Below, piece by piece: positions 23,663-30,909 of a stretch of 43,992 bases of DNA. Source of the DNA: a virus; the IMG/VR virus record IMGVR_UViG_3300031669_000065, positions 1 through 43,992 of that record; one strand, written 5' to 3'. Under the pieces are notes generated by a model. The model made no database searches and was not told where the DNA came from. It saw only the letters and a program-made list of their open reading frames with translations. How positions within the stretch are numbered: position 1 is the stretch's first letter; each line of letters opens with the position of its first letter. The translations under genes were made by a program, and so were the position numbers.

Positions 23663-24637
23663 ATGGCGGACAAGGCCACGATCACGCAGGAGAGCTTCTA
23701 CAAGAGCTTGTCCAAGCTCGAAGCACTGGCTGGCGGGGGGCAGGAAGATCTGGACAAGAGCCAGATCTGCACTGGTCCCAACAGCGAGAAGAAGGAATGG
23801 GCGGGTAGCCGCTGGAAGGACGTTCCCGGCGACGGACCCGGCGCGGACATGATCCGCCCCGACGGCACCGACTACAACGAGCGCGGTGTCCGAAAGTCGA
23901 TCCAGGAGAAGGTCGCGAAGGGTATCCCTCTCAGCTCGATCGAGCTGTCGCTCCTGAAGAGCGACATGGAGAAGGCGGACAAGGACGACGACAAGGACGA
24001 GAAGGGCGAGAAGGAAGTCGAGTTCAAGTTCGGCAAGGGCCAGGGCGACGACGACGACAAGGAGAAGTACGCTCGCGAGATGGGCAAGTCCTTCGACGGC
24101 GCTGTCCAGGGCAGCGAGACCCTGCAGAAGGGCATCGAGGTCAGCCAGTTCCTGGCGGAGCTGAGCAAGGCCTTCGCAGCCGGTCTCGAGGGGATCGAGA
24201 CCCGCGTCAACGCCAACATGGAGCAGATGGGTCAGCAGCTGTACTCCGTGCTGAGCGGCTTCGCTGGTGAGCAGGGCGAGTTCAACAAGTCGCTCGCTGA
24301 TGCGCTGGTCAACATCGGTCACGGCGTGGCCGGGTCGATCCAGCAGGTCGAGCAGGTTTCCCAGCAGCCTGCCGGTCCTCCGCGTAGCCAGGGTCTCCAG
24401 ATGGTGCCGGGCGGGCAGCAGGGTGCGCCACAGGGCTTCGTTCAGAAGTCTTTCGCGGGGCAGCAGCCGGGCGAGAACCTGTCCAAAGCGGTGGTCGCGG
24501 ACGCTCTCACCGACATGCTCGAGAAGGGCGAGTCGGGGATCTCCCCGATCGAGATCATCAAGTTCGATACCACTGGAGAGCTTCGTCCCGACCTGCAGCA
24601 GCGGGTGGCGGCGCGAGTCCAGGGAGCTGGCCGCTAG
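23663..24637 (+). CDS. Scaffold-like capsid assembly protein
   Basis: AGGAGG at 23651-23656 lies six bases before ATG 23663, so the earlier ATG at 23657 is rejected. The 324-residue protein is acidic and helical. It has a very Asp/Lys-rich middle (residues about 102-135), long coiled-coil-like helices (about 140-220), a Gln/Pro/Gly-rich linker (225-265) and a conserved-looking C-terminus (ISPIEIIKFDTTGELRPDL). This profile and its place between protease and major capsid protein fit a scaffolding protein; it could instead be a minor capsid protein. Codon use is strongly C/G-ending, as in the capsid gene, suggesting high expression. Confidence 0.68.
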   Translation: MADKATITQESFYKSLSKLEALAGGGQEDLDKSQICTGPNSEKKEWAGSRWKDVPGDGPGADMIRPDGTDYNERGVRKSIQEKVAKGIPLSSIELSLLKSDMEKADKDDDKDEKGEKEVEFKFGKGQGDDDDKEKYAREMGKSFDGAVQGSETLQKGIEVSQFLAELSKAFAAGLEGIETRVNANMEQMGQQLYSVLSGFAGEQGEFNKSLADALVNIGHGVAGSIQQVEQVSQQPAGPPRSQGLQMVPGGQQGAPQGFVQKSFAGQQPGENLSKAVVADALTDMLEKGESGISPIEIIKFDTTGELRPDLQQRVAARVQGAGR

Positions 24638-24659
24638 GCCCACAACAAGTAGGGGTGAT

Positions 24660-24675
24660 GGATCCTAACGGATCC
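24660..24675 (+). repeat. GGATCC hairpin in the capsid-gene leader
   Basis: GGATCC (24660-24665), four bases, then GGATCC (24670-24675) form a 6-bp stem with a 4-base loop. It lies in the 65-bp gap between scaffold and capsid genes, about 16 bases before the AAGGAG site. It may stabilise the 5' end of a processed capsid mRNA; it could be chance. Confidence 0.35.
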
Positions 24676-24702
24676 TGACCTCTCGCAACGAAGGAGACGA
24701 AC

Positions 24703-26142
24703 ATGTACGGACAGATCTCGTTGCGTCACTACGAGGGCCTGAATGGCTTCGGCACGGCCCCCGCAGGTGACGTCCATGAGTTGAGCAAGGCGCTCGAAGC
24801 GGGCTATCAGGTGGTCAACCAGACGGGCGGCAGCGCCCTGAGGGTGGAATCCCTGGAAGCCAGCCTCAAGGTGGTGTCGTACACCAACCACCACATCAAG
24901 ATGTGGAAGAAGATCCCAAAGTCCCCAGCCTATTCCACGGTTGAGGAGTACAACCAGCTGATTTCGTACGGGAATAACGGATTCGCCTTCACTCAGGAAG
25001 GCGAGCTTCCTCCCAGCACCGACACGAGCTACGCGCGGCGCACGCAACTCGTGAAATTCATGGGGACAACCCGTGAGGTGACCCACCCGGCCACCCTGAT
25101 CCACCCTGCCCATGGCGACATCATCGCGCTCGAAAACCAGAATGGTATCCTCTGGTTGCTGGAGCGCGTGGAGAACGCCCTCTTCACCGCCGACAGCTCC
25201 CTGGCCTTCGATGGCGAGGCAGAGCAGTGGGATGGGCTCGACGCCCTGATCGATCCCACCAGCTTCCTGGACCTCCAGGGTCAGCCGCTCTCCGAGACCC
25301 CGGTCGAAGAGGCGAGCAACATCCTGGTCGAGAACTACGCCTACCCGACGGACATGTTCCTCGGGACGCGTGTGCTCAGCGACCTCGTCAAGACCATGTA
25401 CCCTCGCGAGCGCATCAGCCTTCCCGCGCCGGTCAACGGGGTCATCGGTCAGGCGATCAACTCGATGGCGACCCAGGCGGGCCACATCGAGTTCAATCCC
25501 GACGTCTTCATCAAGCGTCTCCCGTCGCCGCCCGCGGCGACCACCTCCCCGAACGCTCCGGCGACTCCGGCTTCGATCACTTCGGCGATCTCCGGCGTCA
25601 ACGGCGACTTCAACAAGGGCGCCCCGGCGGGGATCAACGAGTACGCTTTCGCGGTCACGGCCTGCAACCGTTTCGGCGAATCGGCTCCGGTCATCATCGT
25701 GGCCAACCAGGCCCTGTCCCAGGCGAACAAGGACGGCGGTCTTCACATCGATCTGACGATCACCAACGCGGTCACGATCGGCGCGTTCCCGCCCGAGTAC
25801 TTCCGGATTTACCGTTCGGCTCCGCTGGCTTCGGGTGCGGCGGTTCCGTCGGCGGTTGGCGCGTTCAGCCTGATCATGCAGGTTGCGGCGGCTTCGCAGG
25901 CTGCAAGTCCGGCGACGACGGTGGTGGCGGATGTCAACTTCCTGCTGCCGTTCACCAACATCGCCTACATGGGTGAGTTGACCCCGCAGGTCATCACCTT
26001 CCGTCAGCTCGCGCCGATGATGCGGCTCGATCTCGCGGTGCTCGCGCCCGCCTACAGGTGGCAGATCCTGCTCTACGGGACGCCGATCCTGTTCGCGGCA
26101 CGCAAGTGGCTGCGCATGATCAACATCGGGCAGCTGACGTAG
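24703..26142 (+). CDS. Major capsid protein (HK97 fold) with inserted Ig-like domain
   Basis: The 479-residue protein has the N-terminal pattern of large-phage capsid proteins: SALRVESLEASLKVV, then IKMWKKIPKSPAYSTVEEYN, the usual E-loop and long-helix start. Further conserved features are QNGILWLLERVENALF and a C-terminal strand-rich part (WQILLYGTPILFAARKW). Residues about 272-415 look like an inserted immunoglobulin/fibronectin-type sandwich flanked by Ala/Pro/Ser linkers (INEYAFAVTACNRFGES, PEYFRIYRSAPL), probably displayed on the capsid surface. It has a strong AAGGAG site, and a strong terminator follows it. Codon bias is extreme (mostly C-ending), as expected for the most abundant virion protein. 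Confidence 0.87.
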   Translation: MYGQISLRHYEGLNGFGTAPAGDVHELSKALEAGYQVVNQTGGSALRVESLEASLKVVSYTNHHIKMWKKIPKSPAYSTVEEYNQLISYGNNGFAFTQEGELPPSTDTSYARRTQLVKFMGTTREVTHPATLIHPAHGDIIALENQNGILWLLERVENALFTADSSLAFDGEAEQWDGLDALIDPTSFLDLQGQPLSETPVEEASNILVENYAYPTDMFLGTRVLSDLVKTMYPRERISLPAPVNGVIGQAINSMATQAGHIEFNPDVFIKRLPSPPAATTSPNAPATPASITSAISGVNGDFNKGAPAGINEYAFAVTACNRFGESAPVIIVANQALSQANKDGGLHIDLTITNAVTIGAFPPEYFRIYRSAPLASGAAVPSAVGAFSLIMQVAAASQAASPATTVVADVNFLLPFTNIAYMGELTPQVITFRQLAPMMRLDLAVLAPAYRWQILLYGTPILFAARKWLRMINIGQLT

Positions 26143-26193
26143 TCGGAAGGACAATCGTAGGTACCCTCAGCCAGTACCTGCGACCCTCCTCGT

Positions 26194-26232
26194 GAGGGGA
26201 GGGCCCTTCGGGGCTCTCCCCTCCGGGTTTTT
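26194..26232 (+). terminator. Strong intrinsic terminator after the capsid gene
   Basis: A 13-bp stem (GAGGGGAGGGCCC at 26194-26206, paired with 26211-26223, one G-T wobble) with a TTCG loop is followed, after four bases, by TTTTT at 26228-26232. It would limit transcription beyond the capsid gene so that downstream genes are made in lower amounts. A small palindrome (CCGCA AGTT TGCGG, 26242-26255) lies just after it, next to the start of the following gene. Confidence 0.85.
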
Positions 26233-26263
26233 AGAATAGGTCCGCAAGTTTGCGGTGGGTGTG

Positions 26264-26818
26264 ATGTCCGAAGACGGCGACGAAATTAAGATCGACGACA
26301 GTAACCTGAAGGTCCACCAATTGGTGGATCGCAGGGGTCAGAAGTCGGCAAAAGGAAAGGGATTAAGTAACCTTTTCCCGTTGACGGTTCAGGCGTCCAT
26401 GACGCCGTTGGAAAAGGACCCTTGGAAGGATATGCCCATGATCACTCTGAAACATCGGTGGATGAAGAGTCGAAACCTCGTGGCTGGAGTCACGGTCGTG
26501 TCCTTCAACCACGAGGGCATCGCCAAGGTCCAGGACAGGGGGAACGCACGGCTGGATGTCGACAGCCTCGTGCAGCATGCGGGGGGTCTGATCGAGATTC
26601 TGGACGAGGATGCGGCCTCTCAGCCGCTCCCAGAGCCTGCGAAGGTTCTGACGCCCCCTGCGCCCGCGAAGCCGCAGCAAGCGGCCCCTGAGCCCGCTGA
26701 GGAGGCCCCAGAGCCAGAAACCGCCGAGGATGAGGACGAGGGCGAAGAGTCCCTCGAAGAGGGTGGCGACCCCTCCCTGCAGCCGAAGCGCAAAGCTCCT
26801 CCCAAGAGGAAGAAATAA
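26264..26818 (+). CDS. Virion-block protein with acidic linker and basic tail, 184 aa
   Basis: ATG 26264 (possible alternative GTG 26255) lies just downstream of the capsid terminator. Residues 1-110 form an ordered, mixed domain (MITLKHRWMKSRNLVAGVTV, HEGIAKVQDRGNARLDVDSL). A Pro/Ala/Glu-rich, very acidic stretch follows (about 118-170), and the protein ends in a basic tail (PKRKAPPKRKK). The order of acidic then basic tail suggests binding to DNA or to an acidic capsid surface. No family is recognised. The next gene begins 12 bp after its stop. Confidence 0.72.
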   Translation: MSEDGDEIKIDDSNLKVHQLVDRRGQKSAKGKGLSNLFPLTVQASMTPLEKDPWKDMPMITLKHRWMKSRNLVAGVTVVSFNHEGIAKVQDRGNARLDVDSLVQHAGGLIEILDEDAASQPLPEPAKVLTPPAPAKPQQAAPEPAEEAPEPETAEDEDEGEESLEEGGDPSLQPKRKAPPKRKK

Positions 26819-26830
26819 CAGGAGAAAACG

Positions 26831-27076
26831 ATGGCATCGCTCAAGACGCAGAAGGTTTACGGCGATCTGGGTTCCCAGGAGCACGCGCAGCTGCAGGCCA
26901 GCTACAACGAGCTGCTGGACGTCCTCGGGGACCTGATCACCGGTATCAAGGGGTCAGCTGACCACGCAGCGCTGGTGGTCGTGGCAACCACGGCCGAGAC
27001 GGCCATGGAGGCCAACGTCAAGAAGCTCGAGTCGATTCCGAACATTCCGCTGCAGAGCGCCCCTGCGGCGCAGTAG
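26831..27076 (+). CDS. Small helical virion-block protein, 81 aa
   Basis: CAGGAG lies eight bases ahead of ATG 26831. There are two long helices (SQEHAQLQASYNELLDVLGD; VVATTAETAMEANVKKLESI) and a flexible Ala/Pro/Gln end. No family is recognised. The 111-bp gap that follows (27077-27187) has no gene. It contains a 7-bp hairpin (AGCGCCC at 27100-27106 with GGGCGTT at 27111-27117) and a CCCCT/AGGGG pair, without a T-run. Confidence 0.7.
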   Translation: MASLKTQKVYGDLGSQEHAQLQASYNELLDVLGDLITGIKGSADHAALVVVATTAETAMEANVKKLESIPNIPLQSAPAAQ

Positions 27077-27187
27077 CGGTCCTGCAGTACGATGTGGCCA
27101 GCGCCCCATTGGGCGTTCGGATATGTGACCTCTTCGATGTGCCCCTCTGCCTGAATGCCTTAGGGGTCCAAAACTAGGAGCCAGCTG

Positions 27188-27502
27188 ATGAAGCCAGGGA
27201 AGCCTGTGCATCCATCGAACGGCACCGGGACCGCACCCGACGCAGCAACCTTGCCGGGTGGGATCCAAGTCTCGTTCGATGAGGGGCCAAACAAGGCCGC
27301 CCGTGCGTCCACGCTGCAGGTGGTCATCACCAACAGGGAAGCTGCTCAGAACCTCGAGGTGAGCTTCGCTGATGGTCGAGACGGGTATTGGTTCGCAATC
27401 GCCCCCAACACGACGTTGCCGTTCCCTGTGAGCGTCTTTCGTCTGTACCTGCGGGGGGCGTCGGGAGGGACAGCGGCGTACTCGGTCATCGGTGTGGTGT
27501 AG
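27188..27502 (+). CDS. Small beta-sandwich-like virion protein, 104 aa
   Basis: The site TAGGAG precedes ATG 27188. After an extended N-terminus (residues 1-25) the sequence alternates like a small beta sandwich: STLQVVITNREAAQNLEVSF, YWFAIAPNTTLPFPVSV, FRLYLRGASGGTAAYSVIG. A small beta protein near the capsid gene could be a capsid decoration protein, but no family signature is visible. The next gene starts three bases after its stop. Confidence 0.68.
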   Translation: MKPGKPVHPSNGTGTAPDAATLPGGIQVSFDEGPNKAARASTLQVVITNREAAQNLEVSFADGRDGYWFAIAPNTTLPFPVSVFRLYLRGASGGTAAYSVIGVV

Positions 27503-27505
27503 TTT

Positions 27506-27823
27506 ATGATCCTGCAACCGGTCGGGGGAGGCGCGAAAGCGGCTGGGATCCTTCTCGGTCGTTTTCGTTGGAATCAGGACCTCCAAGGTACGAAGGATGG
27601 CGTGAACGCCACCTTTGTCTTGCCTGGTGGAGATCAGTTTACCCAATCGGGGGAGTTGGTGATTCGGGTTTACCGAAACGGCCAACGCCTTCGACTTGGA
27701 TCTTTGAATGACTACACGGTGTCTGAAAGTGGCGGTCCAGGCACTGGGTATGACACGATCCTATTTCTAGGTCCGGCCCCATTGCCGTACGAAGAGTTGA
27801 CTGCCGACTACTTGGTTCCGTAA
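27506..27823 (+). CDS. Small beta-rich virion protein, 105 aa
   Basis: ATG 27506 follows the previous stop closely; no strong ribosome site is seen, so coupling is likely. The motif VIRVYRNGQRLRLGSLNDYT, then a Gly-rich loop and YDTILFLGP, is a pattern I know from phage fibre and baseplate-associated beta domains (a strand with YxNGxxL, then DYT). The C-terminal domain of the large neighbour at 27843-29804 has the same pattern (YDVYLNGQLLRPG, NNDYYPG), so the two are probably related. Confidence 0.7.
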   Translation: MILQPVGGGAKAAGILLGRFRWNQDLQGTKDGVNATFVLPGGDQFTQSGELVIRVYRNGQRLRLGSLNDYTVSESGGPGTGYDTILFLGPAPLPYEELTADYLVP

Positions 27824-27842
27824 ACCAACAAGGAGAAGTAAA

Positions 27843-29804
27843 ATGGGCCGATCGATCTTCAGACAAGAAACTCAAATCCGCAAGTCGGACACGTATGACG
27901 ACACCGTCGTACCGAGTCTGGCGAACTACGAAACCAATCCGGCAGACCTGGAGGACGATCTCAATACACTGAGGTCGGCAGTCCAGAACATGATCAACCG
28001 TTCTGGGGCGTCGTTCCCGTCCGGGAACTGGTATGACGACCTCACGGCGCCGTCGACATTTGAGAACGGCACGCAGCGTGGTGTGGATGCGGTCAACTCC
28101 GACCTCCATGACCTGGAGCGCAAGCGCGTTCTCGTGACGGCCTACAACCTCGAGGACATCACGGTCCCCAGCGATGTCGAGGCGACCGGAACTCTCACGG
28201 CTTCGTCCAACTTCGGCAACGGTGAAACCGTCACCATCGACACGAAGGTTTACACCTTCGAGACGTCACTCACCAACGTCGATGGTAATGTGCAGATCGG
28301 TGGCACCCTGACCGCCTCCCTGCTGAACCTCCTGAACGCCATCAACCTCACGGGTACTCCGGGTACGGACTACGCCGCCCTGATGACCATCCACCCGACG
28401 GTCACTTCCACAGCGTCCGATGCCACGACCCTCTCGGCCGAGGCGAAGCTGGGTGGTACCCAGGGTAACCTGATCGCCACGACAGCCTCCGGTGGAGCTT
28501 CTTCCGCTGCGTGGGGTGCTGCAACCCTGACGGGTGGTGCTGGTGATGCTGTGATTCTCGCCCTCAGCGAGATTCCCACGCAGACCACCGCGGCCATCGG
28601 TGCGGTCACGACGCTGGGCACGGTCGCAGCCTACAACGCTCTCTTCGGCAACGTCTCTCTGGCCCTAGTCGCTGGCACGAACGCCCTGACGCCCAAGAAC
28701 CTGGGCTACATCGAGGACACCACGACGCACGACCCAATCCTCTCTGGTGGTCGCATCGTCTACGTCCTCTTCCAGACGGAGTCGAACACCGATGGCAGCA
28801 CGATGTCGGGTACCACCCCGAATCGTGCCCAGCTCTCGTTCGTCCGCATCAACACGGGCGGCACCGCCCTGGAGTTTGTACCCAGCACTGACATCGCCGG
28901 GTTGACGGTCCACTACTCGTCCAACGCCCGCAAGGGCCTCGACGATCTCAACGAGCAGGATTTCCTGCGTGGTGCCGTGATCGACATCCCCGCTTCCGTG
29001 ACGGTCACTCGTCAGATCGGTTACGACAACCAGGGAACGTCTCCGGTTGATCTCATCACCAACGCGATCTTGGATCTCGAGGGTGCTGGGCTCGTATGGA
29101 AGATTCGTGACGATCTCCAGGCGGACTTGTTCGTCATCACTGAGGGTTCCGCTGGCGGAACCAGCGTGATCCAGATCGGTGGCGACGTGGACACGTTCGA
29201 CGTGAACGCTGTCGTCAACGACTTCCTCAATGGTGCCAGCTTCGACTCAGGTGCGGCTGGCACGAAGATCAACGTCGGCGTGACTGCCAACCAGATCGAC
29301 AGTGGTGGGACTCTAGATCTCGTCACTGCGGCAGCGTCACAGCTGAAGTTGGCGTCCGGTGGTCGACTGGCCTTCACGGACACCTACGAGCCTGCGGGTT
29401 GGTCCCTTGACGGAATCGCCCTGTCGGATTCGGCCCAAGAATGGACCGACTTCGAAACGGCGTTTGGTGAGGTTTCTATCCTCAACGCCATCAAGAAGGC
29501 CTACGAGTCGGCTCATCGTCGTCGTGTGTTCTCGGTGGTGACGGCAGCCAACATCGCGGCCAACAACAATGCGTCGGGCCCGTCCGACGACAACAATCTG
29601 GATACCGATCTCGGTGACCTGTCGGGTGGGACGTTCGTGGATGACTACGACGTGTACCTGAACGGTCAGCTCCTGCGTCCTGGTGTGGATGCCGCAGCGA
29701 ACAACGACTACTACCCGGGGACCGCTCTGGCCAACGGGCAGCTCAAGTTCGAGTTCGTTCTGAAGATCAACGATCAACTCTGCGTGGTGGATCACGTAGC
29801 GTAG
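27843..29804 (+). CDS. Large beta-rich virion structural protein, 653 aa
   Basis: AAGGAGAAG precedes ATG 27843. The N-terminal helix region (residues about 30-95) includes NPADLEDDLNTLRSAVQNMI, a pattern of trimeric fibre or baseplate proteins. Residues about 108-236 form a repeat-type beta domain (NGETVTIDTKVYTFETSLTN and a Thr/Ala/Gly-rich part). This domain is common in phage tail and capsid fibre proteins. The C-terminus has the YLNGQLLRPG domain shared with the preceding gene. It is probably a fibre or head/tail decoration protein. Codon use is strongly C-ending, suggesting good expression. A large perfect hairpin follows the stop. Confidence 0.72.
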   Translation: MGRSIFRQETQIRKSDTYDDTVVPSLANYETNPADLEDDLNTLRSAVQNMINRSGASFPSGNWYDDLTAPSTFENGTQRGVDAVNSDLHDLERKRVLVTAYNLEDITVPSDVEATGTLTASSNFGNGETVTIDTKVYTFETSLTNVDGNVQIGGTLTASLLNLLNAINLTGTPGTDYAALMTIHPTVTSTASDATTLSAEAKLGGTQGNLIATTASGGASSAAWGAATLTGGAGDAVILALSEIPTQTTAAIGAVTTLGTVAAYNALFGNVSLALVAGTNALTPKNLGYIEDTTTHDPILSGGRIVYVLFQTESNTDGSTMSGTTPNRAQLSFVRINTGGTALEFVPSTDIAGLTVHYSSNARKGLDDLNEQDFLRGAVIDIPASVTVTRQIGYDNQGTSPVDLITNAILDLEGAGLVWKIRDDLQADLFVITEGSAGGTSVIQIGGDVDTFDVNAVVNDFLNGASFDSGAAGTKINVGVTANQIDSGGTLDLVTAAASQLKLASGGRLAFTDTYEPAGWSLDGIALSDSAQEWTDFETAFGEVSILNAIKKAYESAHRRRVFSVVTAANIAANNNASGPSDDNNLDTDLGDLSGGTFVDDYDVYLNGQLLRPGVDAAANNDYYPGTALANGQLKFEFVLKINDQLCVVDHVA

Positions 29805-29812
29805 TGACCCGT

Positions 29813-29842
29813 AGGGAGGGGGAGATCGCTCTCCCCCTCCCT
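29813..29842 (+). repeat. Perfect 13-bp hairpin after the large structural gene
   Basis: AGGGAGGGGGAGA (29813-29825) pairs perfectly with TCTCCCCCTCCCT (29830-29842) around TCGC. Its place between a stop (29804) and the next start (29863) suggests a terminator or an mRNA processing/protection element, but the following bases are CTCCTACTG with no T-run. I therefore call it a hairpin rather than a proven terminator. Confidence 0.6.
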
Positions 29843-29862
29843 CTCCTACTGTGAGGTGAGCT

Positions 29863-30429
29863 GTGAATCTGGCGGACAAGATTGGGTTGAAGAAGGATGT
29901 TTTGTTGTCGGTGGGGGTCAAGGTGGAGGAGTTGTTGGAGGGAGCTGAACAGCAGTGTCATGAGGCGCGTGGAGGGAAGAAGGCTCTTCGAGCCCACATC
30001 AAAAACCTGATGGGGATCATTGTAGCCACTGATGAAGATGTTGGTAAGTCGATCCCAGATCTGGAGACACTGAGTATTGTCAAGGCGTGGTTGTCCAAGA
30101 TGGTGATATCGACGGAAAACGCATCGAAGCATCTGGAGAATGTAGAGATCCAGATGGCAGGGGAGGTGGCTGGGCATCGTGGGACGCATGACATGATCCA
30201 GAAGATGATGGGGGACGCGGATCGGAAACTGGGAGAAGTGGAGGCGGCGGTGAAGGCTGGGACAGCCACTGTAAACCGGGATGGGACGGTGGAAGCGGCT
30301 CCGGGGGAGCGTCGTCCTGCCGGAGTACGACCGGGGATGTCAATCAAAGATCAGCGTCTTGCTGAGGAGGCTCAGGCCGTAGAAGCGGGAAAGAAGAAAC
30401 CAGTACGTCGCAGGAAGGCGAAGAAGTAG
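29863..30429 (+). CDS. Helical protein with basic tail, 188 aa
   Basis: GTG at 29863 is preceded by GAGGTGAG. The body is almost entirely helical (residues 1-130, e.g. LLEGAEQQCHEARGGKKALR and MIQKMMGDADRKLGEVEAAV). It then has a disordered part and a strongly basic end (GKKKPVRRRKAKK). No family is recognised. Third-position bias is weaker than in the capsid gene, so expression is probably lower. The basic tail echoes the gene at 26264. Confidence 0.72.
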   Translation: MNLADKIGLKKDVLLSVGVKVEELLEGAEQQCHEARGGKKALRAHIKNLMGIIVATDEDVGKSIPDLETLSIVKAWLSKMVISTENASKHLENVEIQMAGEVAGHRGTHDMIQKMMGDADRKLGEVEAAVKAGTATVNRDGTVEAAPGERRPAGVRPGMSIKDQRLAEEAQAVEAGKKKPVRRRKAKK

Positions 30430-30909
30430 ATGCCCCTGACCCCCGATCGTTCGCCAGGTCCTCGTCAAGAGGAGAAGCTGACCCTATCAAATGATGGGTA
30501 CACAGCTGACTCCCCAGGGGACATGGTGTTCGATGGGACGTCGTTCAAGTTTCGGGATACGACAGGAGAATTTGATCCTAGGACTGGGGGTACAGGCCTC
30601 ACAGAGGCTGCTCACAAAGTTCTGCGCCAGCTCATTCATTTCATTGATGATGGACCTGCTGAGGGATTCGCTTCAGGAGCTTATCGCGAAGTTGCAGGTA
30701 CTGTGTTTCCCACTGCGATCGTGTGGTGGGAATCTTCTTCTAAGCTAAAGAAGATCGTTGAGAGATTGATAACCTGGACAGGCGTCAACCCAACTACTGA
30801 TCAGTGGAAAGTCTACGCCACCGATGGTAGCACGGTGCTAGCAACAGTGACGGACGCGATCAGTTACAGTGGGATCTTTGAGACGAGTCGCACAAGGACG
30901 ATCGCCTGA
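30430..30909 (+). CDS. Hypothetical virion-block protein, 159 aa
   Basis: The ATG directly follows the previous TAG, with AGGAAGG about 13 bases earlier, so coupling is likely. The N-terminus is extended and includes PGDMVFDGTSFKFRD. A helix (AAHKVLRQLIHFIDDG) leads to a beta-rich C-terminal domain (FPTAIVWWESSSKLKKIVER; WKVYATDGSTVLATVTDA; YSGIFETSRTRTI). The pattern of the last 75 residues is typical of small beta domains in phage fibre proteins, without a specific family. Its stop overlaps the next start (TGATG). Confidence 0.7.
   Translation: MPLTPDRSPGPRQEEKLTLSNDGYTADSPGDMVFDGTSFKFRDTTGEFDPRTGGTGLTEAAHKVLRQLIHFIDDGPAEGFASGAYREVAGTVFPTAIVWWESSSKLKKIVERLITWTGVNPTTDQWKVYATDGSTVLATVTDAISYSGIFETSRTRTIA

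Noticed and set aside
23645-24643. Minus-strand frame (332 codons) opposite the scaffold gene
   Set aside because: Leu/Ala/Val-rich antisense shadow; the + strand gene has AGGAGG and the expected context.
24634-26154. Long minus-strand frame (506 codons) opposite the capsid gene
   Set aside because: Shadow caused by strong C-ending codon use of the capsid gene; the product is Arg/Asp/Val-rich with no domain.
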